64,000 nt of DNA from Triticum aestivum. Taxonomy: Eukaryota > Streptophyta > Magnoliopsida > Poales > Poaceae. The stretch is from positions 320,439,191 through 320,503,190 of the forward strand of contig NC_057813.1 of the NCBI RefSeq assembly GCF_018294505.1, written 5' to 3'. The notes under the pieces were generated by a model. It had not been told where the DNA came from and did no database searches. It saw only the letters and a program-made list of their open reading frames with translations. This document shows, in pieces, positions 21,940 to 33,188 of this stretch. Each line of letters opens with the position of its first letter. Positions within the stretch are counted from its first letter, which is position 1. A program made the translations under genes and the position numbers.

Positions 21940-23591
21940 GTTGAGGAAGATATAATGAGGTTTATGTGTGATAGAGCGTATCATATCACGGGGTTTGGAT
22001 GCACCGGCGAAGTTTGCACCAACTCTCAAGGTGAGAAAGGGCAATGCACGGTACCGAAGAGGCTAGCAATGATGGAAGGGTGAGAGTGCGTATAATCCAT
22101 GGACTCAACATTTGTCAAAAAAGAACTCATATACTTATTTCAAAAATCTACAAGTCATCAAAAACCAAGCACTATGCGCATGCTCCTAGGGGAATAGATT
22201 GGTAGGAAAAGACCATCGCTCGTCCCCGACCGCCACTCATAAGGATGCACAATCTAAGAACACCTCATGTTTCAAATTTGTTACACAACTTTCACCATAC
22301 GTGCATGCTACGGGACTTGCTAACTTCAAAACAAGCATTCTTTAAATTCAAAATCACCCAACTAGCATGACTCTAATATCACTACCTCCATATCTCAAAA
22401 CAATTATCAAGCATCAAATTGATCATAACATCCAATTCACTTCCTATGATAGTTTTCATTATACCCAACTTGGATGCCCATCATTCTAGGACCAATCTTA
22501 TAACCATAGAAAATACCATGCTGTTCTAAGAGACTCTCAAAATGATATAAGTGAATCATGAGAGACTAACAATTTCTACAAAATTAAGCCACCGCCGTGC
22601 TCTAAAAGATATAAGTGAAGCACTAGAGCAAAAAGTATCTAGCTCAAAAGATATAAGTGAAGCACATAGAGTATTCTAATAAATTCCAATCAAGTGGGTT
22701 TTTACCAAAAGGTGCGTACAGAAAGTATTAATGTGGTAAACTAAAAATAAAACACTAATATCATACAAGACGCTCCAAGCAAAACACATATCATGCGGCG
22801 AATACAAATATAGCTCCACGTAAAGTTACCGATAAACAAAGACGAAAGAGGGGATGCCTTCCGGGGCATCCCCAAGCTTAGGCTTTTGGCTATTCTTTAA
22901 TATCATGGGGTGCCATGGGCATCCCCAAGCTTAGGCTCTTGCCACTGATTATTCCATAGTCCATCAAATCTTTACCCAAAACTTGAAAACTTCACAACAC
23001 AAAACTCAACAGGAAATCTCATAAGCTCCGTTAGTGAAAGAAAGGAAAACCACCACATAAGGTACTGTAATGAACTCATTCTTTATTTATATTGGTGTTA
23101 ACCCTACTGTATTCCAAGTTCTCTATGGTTCATAACCTTACATACTAGCCATCGATGCATCAAAATAAGCAAACAACACACGAAAGACAGAATCTCTCAA
23201 AAACAGAACAGTCTGTAGCAATCTGTAACTCTCGAATACTTCTGGAGCTCAAAATCCTACCAAAATAGGACGTCCTGGGCAATTTGTATATTGATCTACC
23301 GCAAAAATAATCATCGCAAAAACACGTTTTTGTGAATTACTAAAATTATTTTCGTGCGCGCAAAGTTTCTGTTTTTCAGGAGAATCAAATTAACTATCAC
23401 CATAGGTTATCCTATAGGTTCTACTTGGCACAGACATTAATCAAAACATAAAAACACATATAAACAGAAGGTAGATGCAAAATTTATTACTAAACAGAAG
23501 CAAAAACAAAAAAATACAAATAAAATTGGGTTGCCTCCCAACTAGCGCTATCGTTTAACGCCCCTAGCTAGCCATAAAAGCGAGGATAGAT
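21940..23591. other. Non-coding centre of the Sabrina-like element
   Basis: This lies where reverse transcriptase and integrase would be in a complete Athila-type element, but no such motif is present on either strand. It holds two 'gcatccccaagcttaggct' phrases (22866 and 22919) and short repeats of 'aaaagatataagtgaagca' (22603-22660). Confidence 0.7.
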
Positions 23592-24738
23592 CTAAGTAGT
23601 GCCATCTTTGGCACTCAATTCATAAGTAGCTCGCATGATAGATTCATAAGGTAATTGGAATTTCTTTCTTGTAAAGTGCTCCATGCCTTTCCTTAATGGA
23701 AATTTGAATCTAATATTCCCTTCCATCATATCAATAATCGCACCAATCGTTCTAAGGAAAGGTCTACCAAGAATAATAGGACAAGAAAGATTGCAATCTA
23801 TATCAAGAACGATAAAATCTACGGGCACCAAATTCCTATTTGCAACAATGAGAACATCATTGATCCTTCCCATTTGCTTTTTAATGGTGGAATCCGCAAG
23901 GTGCAAATTTAAAGAGCAATCATCAAGATGATGGAAACCTAGAATATCACATAAAGTTTTCGGAATCGTGAAAACACTAGCACCCAAATCACACAAAGCA
24001 TAACACTCATGATCTTTAATTTTAATCTTTATAGTAGGTACCCACTGATCGTTAAGTTTTCTAGGTATAGAAACTTCCAAATTAAGTTTTTCATCATAAG
24101 ATTGCATCAAGGCATCGACAATATGTTTGGTAAAAGCTTTATTTTGACTGTAAGCATGAGGAGAATTCACAACGGCTTGCAAAAAGGAAATACAATCTTA
24201 TAAAGAACAATTATCATAATTAGATTCCTTAAAATCCAAGATAGTGGGTTCAATGATATTTAAAGTCTTGACCTCACCAATCCCACTTTTACCAAATTTA
24301 GCATCAAGATCTAAAAACTCCGAATCATTGGGACGCCTTTTAACTAAAGTTGACTCATCTCCAGTCCCATCATTATTAAGATTCATATTGTAAAACAAAG
24401 ATCTAACAGGGGACACATCAATAACTTTAAGATCTTCATCATTATTTTCATCTAACTTTTCTGGTTTGGCAGCCATCTTATTGACTAAGGTAGCTTGCTT
24501 ATCAGAAATTTGGGCTATAGAATTTTCAAGACGAGTAATTTGAGAGTTCAAACCATAAAATTCTTTAGACATATCATCAAGCTCTTTGTTCATAAACCCC
24601 ATAAATTTTTTTTTGTTCTTTAAGCTCTTTTCTGAAGAAATTGTTATGCTCAAATTGTAAAGTCATAAAACTTCTAATGTTAGATTTAATCTCTTCCAAC
24701 CTTCTAAGATGAAGGTTGGTGTTCTTAGGCAAAGCCAT
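23592..24738 (-). pseudogene. gag-protease of the Sabrina-like element
   Basis: The minus-strand ATG at 24738 starts MALPKNTNLHLRRLEEIKSN. An A-run slip near 24605-24615 shifts the frame to KFMGFMNKELDDMSKEFYGL, which continues through coiled-coil-like gag. A stop at 24198-24200 interrupts it, and the protease follows in the same frame. The protease motif ALCDLGASVFTIPKTLCDIL is the Athila-type form with DLGA in place of DTGA; CPIILGRPFLRTIGAIID is the second conserved block. The frame ends at 23592 with no polymerase downstream. Confidence 0.85.
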
Positions 24739-24931
24739 AAGGACAAATAGGCACACAAAAAGACAAGCAAAAGAGAGAGGAGATTGGGAAAGAGAGGGCG
24801 AATAAAACGGCAAGGGTGAAGTGGGGGAGAGGAAAACGAGAGGAAAATGGCAAATAATGTAAATGCGAGGGAGATGAGTTTGTGATGGGTACTTGGTATG
24901 TCTTGACTTGAGCGAAGACCTCCCCGGCAAC
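24739..24931 (-). other. Leader and primer-site remnant of the Sabrina-like element
   Basis: The + strand 'cctccccggcaac' at 24919-24931 is the outer part of a primer site whose minus-strand form is GTTGCCGGGGAGG, as in tRNA-Asp-primed Athila elements. The TGGCGCC end and the first roughly 508 bp of the LTR are gone, joining the leader to the LTR interior. Confidence 0.65.
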
Positions 24932-25943
24932 AGCTATTACTCCACACATCGACCGCTATCCAGCATGCACCTAGTGTATTAAGTTCATAAAGAACAGAGT
25001 AACACATTAAGAAAGATGACATGATGTAGAGGGATAAACTCATGCAATATGATATAAAACCCATCCTTTTATCCTCGATGGCAACAATACAATACGTGCC
25101 TTGCTGCCCCTGCTGTCACTGGGAAAGGACACCGTAAGATTGAACCCAAAGCTAAGCACTTCTCCCATTGCAAGAAAGATCAATCTAGTAGGCCACACCA
25201 AACTGATAATTCGAAGAGACTTGCAAAGATAACTTAGTCACACATAAAATAATTCAGAGGTGATTCAAATATTTCTCATAGATAAACTTGATCATAAATC
25301 CACAATTCATCGGATCTCGACAAACACAACGCAAAAAGAGTTACATCGAATAGATCTCCAAGAAGATCAAGTGGAACTTTGTATTGATATACAAGGAGAG
25401 AGAAGAAGCCATCTAGCTAATAACTATGGACCCGAAGGTCCGTGGTAAACTACTCACATCTCATCGGAGAGTCCCTGGAGATGATGTAGAGGCCCTCCAT
25501 AATGGATTCCCCCGAGCGTCGATGAAGGCTCCAAGATGGGATCTCGCGGATATAGAAGGTTACGGTGGTGGAAATAGTTTTTCGTGGTCGCTTCTGATGT
25601 TTTCGGGGTACATGGGTATATATAAGAGGAAGAAGTAGGTCGGTGAACTCCCGAAGTAGGTCGTGGTCGGCTGTTGCTTGACTTCCACTCCAAGTCCTCT
25701 AGATCACGTTCGTTCCAAAAATCACGCTCCCGAAGGTTTCATTCCATTTGGACTCCGTTTGATATTCCTTTTCTTCGAAACACTGAAATAGGCAAAAAAA
25801 ACATCAATACGGGCTGGGCCTCTGGTTAGTAGGTTAGTCCCAAAAATGATATAAATGTGTAAAGTAAAGCCCATAAACATCCAAAACAGGTAATATAATA
25901 GCATGGAACAATAAAAAATTATAGATACATTGGAAACATATCA
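24932..25943 (-). repeat. 5' LTR of the Sabrina-like element (truncated)
   Basis: Aligns with 11131-12196 of the other LTR. The part matching 10623-11130 is deleted, and a further ~50-bp stretch (about 11866-11918) with two GGCGCGCC sites is missing near 25655. The outer end on the minus strand is TGATATGTTTCC. Confidence 0.85.
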
Positions 25944-28308
25944 ATGCCTTACCCACCACAATCTTCTTGACCGCCTGAATCTCCTGGAGGGCTTTTTGGG
26001 CTTCGGCTTTGGCGTCTTGCATGCTCTGAAGGGCCTTAGCGAGATCGGACTCTTGAGTCTTGGAGTCACACTCCAAGGACTCGTATTTTTGAACAATATC
26101 CTGGAGCTCTTGCTGGACCTCGTTGACCCGGGCCTCTTGCTTCTCGCACTCGGCGCGTTCCTTGTCCTCTTTGTCTTCGGCCTCGGTCAGTGCCTTCTTA
26201 AGGGACTCCACTTCGATTGTGGCCCCTATTAAAGTTCATGACGCTTCTATTAGCAGCCACAATTTTTCCCTTATAAATATGTACCTTTGTTTTCCTCGAG
26301 CTGCCTCTTCACGAGGCCGAGCTCTTCCTCGGTCCGCTCCAAGTCCCGCTTCAGTATGGAGACCTCCGCAGTACGAGCGGCAGCGGCCAGTAGCGACGCC
26401 TGCTTATTCACATAGACATCTTCTGTTAGACACCTGCGATGTTATTTGATCCTCTGTTCGGCCATTCTTTCCGAACAGCAAACAGAGCATCAGGGGCTAC
26501 TGTCTATACTGTGATATTTTCTTACAATTTTATTACTTACCTCAATATCTGTTAGGAGGCTGGTGCAGGCTTCGGTCAATCCTCTTTTGGCGGACCGGAC
26601 CTTCGCAATCACCGTAATCATAATAGTACGGTGTTCTTCATTGAAGCACCGTGAAGCGATTCCAGCAAGTTGTTCGATGCCTATGGATGGACAGAGGTCA
26701 TCGGTACAGGCGGCTGACCCCCCTTAGAGAGAGGCTGCCTGCCTGAATTCCGAACCAATGGGGGTTCCGGAGCCGTATCCGGCTAGGGGCCAGACTTGCT
26801 GCGGCCCCCGTTATCGGAGTCCATGGGGGTCTTCCCCCCCATGTGCCCGGCGATCGGGATTTCGCCTCGGGGTGTCTCCAGAACTGTCTCCCCTTGGTCG
26901 GTATCCTTTGAGACAACACCTCGGTTCATCCACGGGCCTAGGGGAGGAGGCTGTCGGGAGTGAATCGTTGTTCATCGCCGACGGGCCCAGAGACCCCTCT
27001 GAAGAGGATACATCGATGTGGGATTTGGCTGGACTGCATATGCATGTTCGGCGCATTAAGAAGCAATAAAGCAAAACACACTGGAAGTATTATAGTGTCC
27101 GGATACTTACGACTTAGCCAGGGGCTTGTCCCTGGGCAACCACTCCTCGCCGATGTAGGTGGCTGTGGTGGAGTGGTCTGGAAGGAAGGTTTTACCCTTC
27201 TTGGACACTTCGGCCTCCCCAGACGGGGCGACCTTCCTCTTCTTCTCCCCCCCCGGTTGGGGGGGGGTATTTCCTCTTCCTCCTCCTCATCTTCATTGGA
27301 GGAGCGCGTCACGGTGTCTTCGGACATCACGTCCGATGCCACCTTGCGCCGGAGACCTTTACTGGTCCCCGCGGCCTTCTTCTTGGCCTTCTTCTCCGGC
27401 ACCTCATAGGGCATCGAAAACAGCATCTTTGTTAAGAGTGGCGATGCTTGATCTTCGGGTAGTGGGGCCGGATAGTCAATCCGCTCTGCTATCGATACCC
27501 AGTCCTGATTAAATCAGCATGGAGGCTTAGTTTCCTCCCGCGGATGTGCTGGTAAAAGGCACATCTTGCGAAATATAAAAACTCACCAGATGGGCTTAGC
27601 GTTTCGCGCCGAGTCCGCGATCTTCGGTTATGGGTGGGGGGGGGGGGCTCGGTGGCCTTGAAGAGCACCTTCCAGACGTCTTCGTGCGTCGTGTCAAAGA
27701 GCTCTCATAGCATCTGGTGTTCGGCCGGGTCGAACTCCCACAAATTATAAGCACGTCTCTGACACGGAAGGATCCGGCGGATGAGCATGACCTGGACCAC
27801 GTTGACAAACTTGATTTTCTTGCCTATCATATTTTGGACGAAGGTCTGGAGTCTGGTCAGCTCCACCGCTGAGCCCCAGGGTAAGCCCTTCTCTTTCCAG
27901 GAGGTGAGCCGCATGGGGATGCCGGATCGAAATTCGGGGGTCGCCACCCAGTTGGTGTCGCGCGGCTCAGTGATATAGAACCAGCCCGATTGCCACCCCT
28001 TCACGATCTCCACATAGGAGCCTTCGGGCCAGGTGACATTGGGCATCTTGCCCACCATGGCGCCCCACACTCCGCTTGCTGGCCGCCCACCACCTTTGGC
28101 TTCACGTTGAAGGTCTTCAGCCATAGGCCAAAGTGGGGCGTGATGCAGAGGAAGGCCTCGCATATGATGATGAACGCCGAGATGTTGAGGATGAGATTAG
28201 GGGTCAGATCATGGAAGTCCAGCCTGTAGTAGAACATAAGCCCGCGAACGAATGGGTGGTGGGGGAATTCCAGTCCGCGGACAAAGTGAGAGAGAAACAC
28301 TACCCTCT
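25944..28308 (-). pseudogene. N-terminal and middle exons of the antisense PF04195-type gene of Fatima-1
   Basis: On the minus strand 28308-28090 encodes the PF04195 core (HPFVRGLMFYYRLDFHDL, CEAFLCITPHFGLWLKTFN). After a frameshift near 28080, 28070-27705 encodes KGWQSGWFYITEPRDTNW and later conserved parts. Linkers follow (27426-26938, acidic EDEEEEEE). Coiled-coil exons end at 25944, where the Sabrina-like element cuts in. Introns with GT-AG ends are visible, such as 26284-26226, and one between 26540 and 26400. The first part of the gene is missing beyond 28308 because other elements inserted there. Frames elsewhere are broken, so it is dead. Confidence 0.75.
28304..28308. repeat. Target site duplication of the 12.2-kb element (left; right at 40518-40522)
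   Basis: 'cctct' precedes the element and recurs directly after it. The right copy is immediately followed by the TG start of the Fatima-2 LTR. Confidence 0.9.
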
Positions 28309-28796
28309 TGTAACGCCCCGGATTCGATGCGCCAGGTGTCTGCCAGTTATTCGCCGTCATTGCCATGTCATTTGCTTGCGTGTTGCATTTTGTTATGTCA
28401 TCATGTGCATTTCATTTTGCATACATGTTCGTTTCTTGCATCCGAGCATTTTCCCCGTTGTCCGTTTTGCAATCCGGCACTCCTATGTCCTCCGACGTCC
28501 CCCTTTTGTCTCTTGTTGTGAGTGGGTGTTAAAAATTCTTGGAATGGACCGTGATTTGCCAAGCGGCCTTGGTACACCACTGGTAGACCGCCTGTCAAGT
28601 TTCGTGCCACTTGGAGGTTGTTTGATACTCCAACGGTTAACCGCGTAGCCCGAAACCCCCTTTTTCTCTTGCAGCCCAGCAACCCTTCAAATCAGCCCAC
28701 TAACCCAGCAAACTCCCCTCCATGCTCTCGGTTGTTCGATCATGATCGTGTGGATGAAAACCGCTCCTCATTTGGACTCTCCTAGCTCCCAGAATC

Positions 28797-28804
28797 TATA
28801 AATA
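28797..28804 (+). promoter_or_regulatory. TATA box in the 5' LTR of the 12.2-kb element
   Basis: TATAAATA in 'gaatctataaataggcc', followed by a GC-rich leader. The 3' LTR copy is at 36190-36197. Confidence 0.7.
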
Positions 28805-29070
28805 GGCCACCTCCCCCGAAATTCGCCAATGAATCCCCATAACCCTAGCTTTTTCCCCTCTGCATCGCCGGACGAAACCCCCCCACCGACGGACATGTCC
28901 AGCCCCCTCGCCGCCACGTGTTGCCTCCCGGTTCGCCGCCGTCCGTGCCCCACCGCCGGACGGTGAGCCCGTAGCGGGCCCACCCGGCCCATCGCATCGC
29001 CGCCACCCTAGCGCGCCCGCGCCCCGCGGCCGCCCGCCTCCGCCACCGCCCGACGACAGCGCGCCGCCCC

Positions 29071-29593
29071 NNNNNNNNNNNNNNNNNNNNNNNNNNNNNN
29101 NNNNNNNNNNNNNNNNNNNNNNNNNNNNNNNNNNNNNNNNNNNNNNNNNNNNNNNNNNNNNNNNNNNNNNNNNNNNNNNNNNNNNNNNNNNNNNNNNNNN
29201 NNNNNNNNNNNNNNNNNNNNNNNNNNNNNNNNNNNNNNNNNNNNNNNNNNNNNNNNNNNNNNNNNNNNNNNNNNNNNNNNNNNNNNNNNNNNNNNNNNNN
29301 NNNNNNNNNNNNNNNNNNNNNNNNNNNNNNNNNNNNNNNNNNNNNNNNNNNNNNNNNNNNNNNNNNNNNNNNNNNNNNNNNNNNNNNNNNNNNNNNNNNN
29401 NNNNNNNNNNNNNNNNNNNNNNNNNNNNNNNNNNNNNNNNNNNNNNNNNNNNNNNNNNNNNNNNNNNNNNNNNNNNNNNNNNNNNNNNNNNNNNNNNNNN
29501 NNNNNNNNNNNNNNNNNNNNNNNNNNNNNNNNNNNNNNNNNNNNNNNNNNNNNNNNNNNNNNNNNNNNNNNNNNNNNNNNNNNNNNNNNNNNN
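29071..29593. other. Assembly gap (523 N)
   Basis: A run of N in the GC-rich part of the 5' LTR. Its homologous position in the 3' LTR is also a gap (36391-36860). Confidence 0.99.
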
Positions 29594-32500
29594 GGATCTC
29601 GTGCCCCGCCGACCCCGCCGGCCTCGCCTCCGTCCGCCCCGCCGCCGTCAGACGTGCGGCGCCGCCGTCCTCTTCCTCCGACGCCTCTCCGGCACCCGCC
29701 GGTTGCCGCCCCGCCGTCCCACTCCGGCGAGCCCAGCCCGCCTCGGGATCCGCGCCGCCCAGATCCTGATCCAGAGGTTGACCCCCGAATTTTCCCCAAG
29801 TCCCTAAATATTTGCATATTTTTAGCTCATGTTCATCGCATCATAACTTCGAGACTGTAGCTCCGTTTCGTGCATATGATATATCAAAATGTTCGTGGTG
29901 AGATGATCTTCATTTTTTTCCACTGTTCCATGTTTGTTTGAGGTCATATTGATGACCTGATGTTAACTGCTGTCTGTTAACAGAACTTGATGATTTGTCA
30001 TTTTTGTTGCATTTTGTGTGAGCATCCTATGATGTTGATCTCTACATGTGTTTTGTACTACATCATGGCATCTTTACAGAGGTGAAATCCATGTTTTTTT
30101 GTGAGTTCTGTAGTGAGTGCATCGAGCTCGTGAAGTAGTGTACTTGTTGTTACTGTTTTGCTAGGCTGAATCTTCTATATCATGATGCTATGTAAACCTG
30201 CTTCTACAAGTCATTCTATGCATAATCTGGAGATATTCACTAAAGATGTTTTGTTATAAATGTCCTGATATATCAATTCTTGCCCCTGGTTGCATTTATA
30301 GCCTGTTGTAGCTTGTTGTAATCTTGCTCTCAAATTGCTAAATAATGTTGTTGTGAGCCTATTAACATTAAGTGTCGTTTTGCCATGTGTTTTGTGAGTG
30401 ATCCATGCACCCTATGAACTTGCTCTTGCCATTCTTAGCTTCATAAACATGTATTCTTACTATTGGTTTCCTTGCCATGCCATGTATTGCTGTGTGGTGA
30501 GTGGTTCAAGCTCACCAACATGCCTACTTATTGTTGTTCCTGCCATGTTTTAATTTGTCATATAACTTGTCATGTTTACATGGGTTCCATCATATTTTCT
30601 GTGCCCTTTTGACTCATGGTCAGCAAGGAACTTTTGTTATATGCGACTAGTAGATTCATGCCATGCCTTTGTTTGCCATGTTAAGTTCCTGTAGCAAGTT
30701 GTTTAATAGCTCTAAACATTGCAACCTGATGTTATTTCTGCTAAGTCCGAAACTGTTATTATTTGCAATCTTGCCATGTCTTTTTGAGCATGTTCTAGTA
30801 ATTTCTGGAGATAGCTCAATGTTCATGTTTCGTTATGCTTTACCTGTACATCATGTCCATGTCTTTTGTTTTCATGTTGAGATGTTGTAGCATATTGTTT
30901 TGATTCTTGCAAGATGCCTAGTTGCTGTTTAGGACAGATTGTTGTTATATCTTGTTTGGAGTGTATGTGTTGCACCGTTGCTCCGTTTTGAGTGTGCTCT
31001 ATATGGAACTTGCTTGAATTTGCATGTAGCTTCATATTATCTTGTTGCATCCTTGTTTTGGTGTGTTTGCTTGATGTTTGTATGCTTTTTGCATCAATGC
31101 CATGTTTAACTTGCTTTGCTCATATCTTCTAGGCTGTAGCTCCAAATGTAATGAACTTTATATGTAACTTGACTAGAATCTCGTGTAGATCATCTTGGTG
31201 CATCTTAACTTGCCGTTTAACAAATTGAACATAAGGTTTATTCAGATCTGGAACAATTTCGAAATTTGCATATGAGGACTTACTGGAATTGTTATATGTT
31301 GTTCCCGGCCTCATTCAAACTTGCCTTGATGTGTTGCTCTCATTTGCATCATCTCTTGCCATGAGTAGCTTCATCTAGCCTTGTCATGCATCATACTTGG
31401 TTGAGCATCATGCCTTGTTTATGTGTGGTGTGTTTACCATGTTGTGTTCTTCTTCTCGATAGTTCCTGTTTTGTTGCGATCGTGAGGATTCGTTCATCTA
31501 CGCTTGGTTCGTCTTCGTGGCTTCATCTTCTTCATGGACTCGTTCTTCTTCCTAGCGGGATTTCAGGCAACATAACCGTCACCTTGGATCTCACTACTAT
31601 CATTGCTATGCTAGTTGCTTCGTTCTATCGCTTTGCTGTGCTGCCTATCACTTGTTCTTCAAGCCTCCCAATTTGCCATGTCAGCCTCTAACATTTTCAC
31701 CCTTCCTAGCAAACCGTGGATTGGCTATGTTACCGCTTTTGCTCAGCCCCTCTTATAGCGTTGTTAGTTGCAGGTGAAGTTGAAGATTGCTCCATGGTGG
31801 ACAGGATTATGTTGTGATATCACAATATCTCTTATTTAATTAATGCATCTATATACTTGGTAAAGGGTGGAAGACTTGGCCTTATGCCTGGTGTTTTGTT
31901 CCGCTCTTGCCGCCCTAGTTTCCTTCATACCGGTGTTATATTCCCGTATTTTGCATTCCTTATGCGGTTGGGTGATTTATAGGACCCCCTTGACAGTTTG
32001 CTTTGTATAAAACTCCTCCAGCAAGGCCCAACCTTGGTTTTACCATTTGCCTCACCACCACCTATACCCTTCCCTTGGGTCGGCCAACCCGAGTGTCATC
32101 TTTATTTTAGCCCCCCCCCCCGGGCCAATGCTTATCTAAGTGTTGGTCCGAACCGAGTAGACTGCGGGGACCCCTCGAGGAAACTCGAGGTCTGGTTTTA
32201 CTCCTAGGATGTCTCATCCGGTGTTGCCCTGAGAACGAGATATGTGCAGCTCCTATCGGTATTGTCGGTGCATCGGATGGCCTTGCTGGTCTTATTTTAC
32301 CATTGTCGAAATATCTTGTAAACGGGGATTCTGAGTCTGATCGGGTCTTCCTGGGAGAAGGTATATCCTTCGTTGATCGCGAGAGCTTATCATGGGCTAA
32401 GTTGGGACACCCCTGCAGGGTTTAAACTTTCGAAAGCCGTGCCCGCGGTTATGTGGCAGATGGGAATTTGTTAATGTCCGGTTGTAGATAGCTTGACACC

Positions 32501-33174
32501 AGATTCGAATTAAAACGCATCAACTGTGTGTGTAGCCGTGATGGTCTCTTTTCTGCAGAGTCCGGGAAGTGAACACGGTTCTTGGGTTATGTTTTACGTA
32601 AGTAGGAGTACAGGAACACTTCTTTATTATTGCTAGCTTCACGACCGTTCCGTTTGCTCTCTTCTCGCTCTTATTTGCATATGTTAGCCACCATATATGC
32701 TTAGTCGCTGCTGCAACCTCACCACTTTACCCCTTCCTTTCCCATTAAGCTTTGCTAGTCTTGATACCCATGGTAATGGGATTGCTGAGTCCTTGTGGCT
32801 CACAGATTACTACAACAACAATTGCAGGTACAGGTTATGCGATGATCCTGATGCGAGAGCGATGTTACTTGTTTTGGAGTTCTTCTTCTGCTTCTTCTTC
32901 GATCAGGGGATAGGTTCCAGGTCGGCAGCCTGGGCTAGCAGGGTGGATGTCATTTGAGTTTCTGTGTGTGTTTCATCCGTAGTCGGATGTTGATCTTATG
33001 TATGATGTATTGATGTATTCTTGCGGCATTTGTATGCCTTGTATGTATCCCCATCTATTATTTAATGTTGATGTATTGATATCCACCTTGCAAAAGCGTT
33101 TCAATATGCGGTTCTATCCTTGGTGGGACCTTCAAGTCTCTTTAGGATAGTATCGCATATTGGGCGTGACAAGT

Positions 33175-33188
33175 TGGCATCAGAGCCT
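33175..33188 (+). promoter_or_regulatory. Primer binding site (tRNA-Met type) of the 12.2-kb element
   Basis: 'tggcatcagagcc' three to four bases after the LTR. It differs by one base from the TGGTATCAGAGCC site of the chromovirus (48963-48975), which matches initiator tRNA-Met. Confidence 0.75.

Larger units (their letters stand above)
10623..25943 (-). mobile_element. Athila-type, Sabrina-like non-autonomous retrotransposon, minus strand
   Basis: LTRs lie at 10623-12196 and about 24932-25943, with matching 5-bp target duplications. On the minus strand the order is 5' LTR (right, truncated), primer-site remnant, gag-protease (24738-23592), long non-coding centre, polypurine tract and 3' LTR (left). 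Athila assignment rests on the CDLGAS-type protease and on a remnant complementary to a GTTGCCGGGGAGG primer site of the tRNA-Asp type. There is no reverse transcriptase. The Tat-type element at 13453-21934 interrupts the centre. The family name (Sabrina/WHAM group) is from memory. Confidence 0.85.
4984..28308 (+). mobile_element. Fatima-1: Fatima-like non-autonomous gypsy element (visible part)
   Basis: The visible segments are 4984-10622 and 25944-28308, split by the Sabrina-like insertion. In order they hold a 455-bp LTR, a putative primer site, a gag-protease frame, a non-coding spacer and an antisense PF04195-type gene read from the right. No reverse transcriptase, RNase H or integrase is present, so movement would need a helper. 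The element does not end at 28308. There the 12.2-kb element and then Fatima-2 interrupt the antisense gene, and the remainder with the 3' LTR should lie beyond the window. The 5 bases before the LTR are 'atcgc', the predicted target duplication. The family name is from memory. Confidence 0.75.
28309..33171 (+). repeat. 5' LTR of the 12.2-kb element
   Basis: 4,863 bp including 523 N. It begins with a promoter-like block, then a GC-rich CCG/CGC stretch containing the gap, then a long T-rich part. No protein domain is recognisable. A palindrome-rich block shared with the chromovirus LTR lies at 32407-32453. Confidence 0.88.

Noticed and set aside
25834..26211. 125-aa coiled-coil protein ending in hydrophobic residues
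   Set aside because: It is a chimeric frame. The first part is an exon of the antisense gene of Fatima-1; the last 35 residues are read from the Sabrina-like LTR.
28790..29070. Host gene promoter and first exon (TATA box followed by GC-rich sequence with ATG codons)
   Set aside because: The same stretch occurs in both LTRs of the 12.2-kb element, so it is the LTR promoter and leader.
29008..29817. Long frame across the first N gap
   Set aside because: Most of the frame is unknown bases. The flanks are GC-rich LTR sequence with no domain. The same applies to the frames over 36161-37051.
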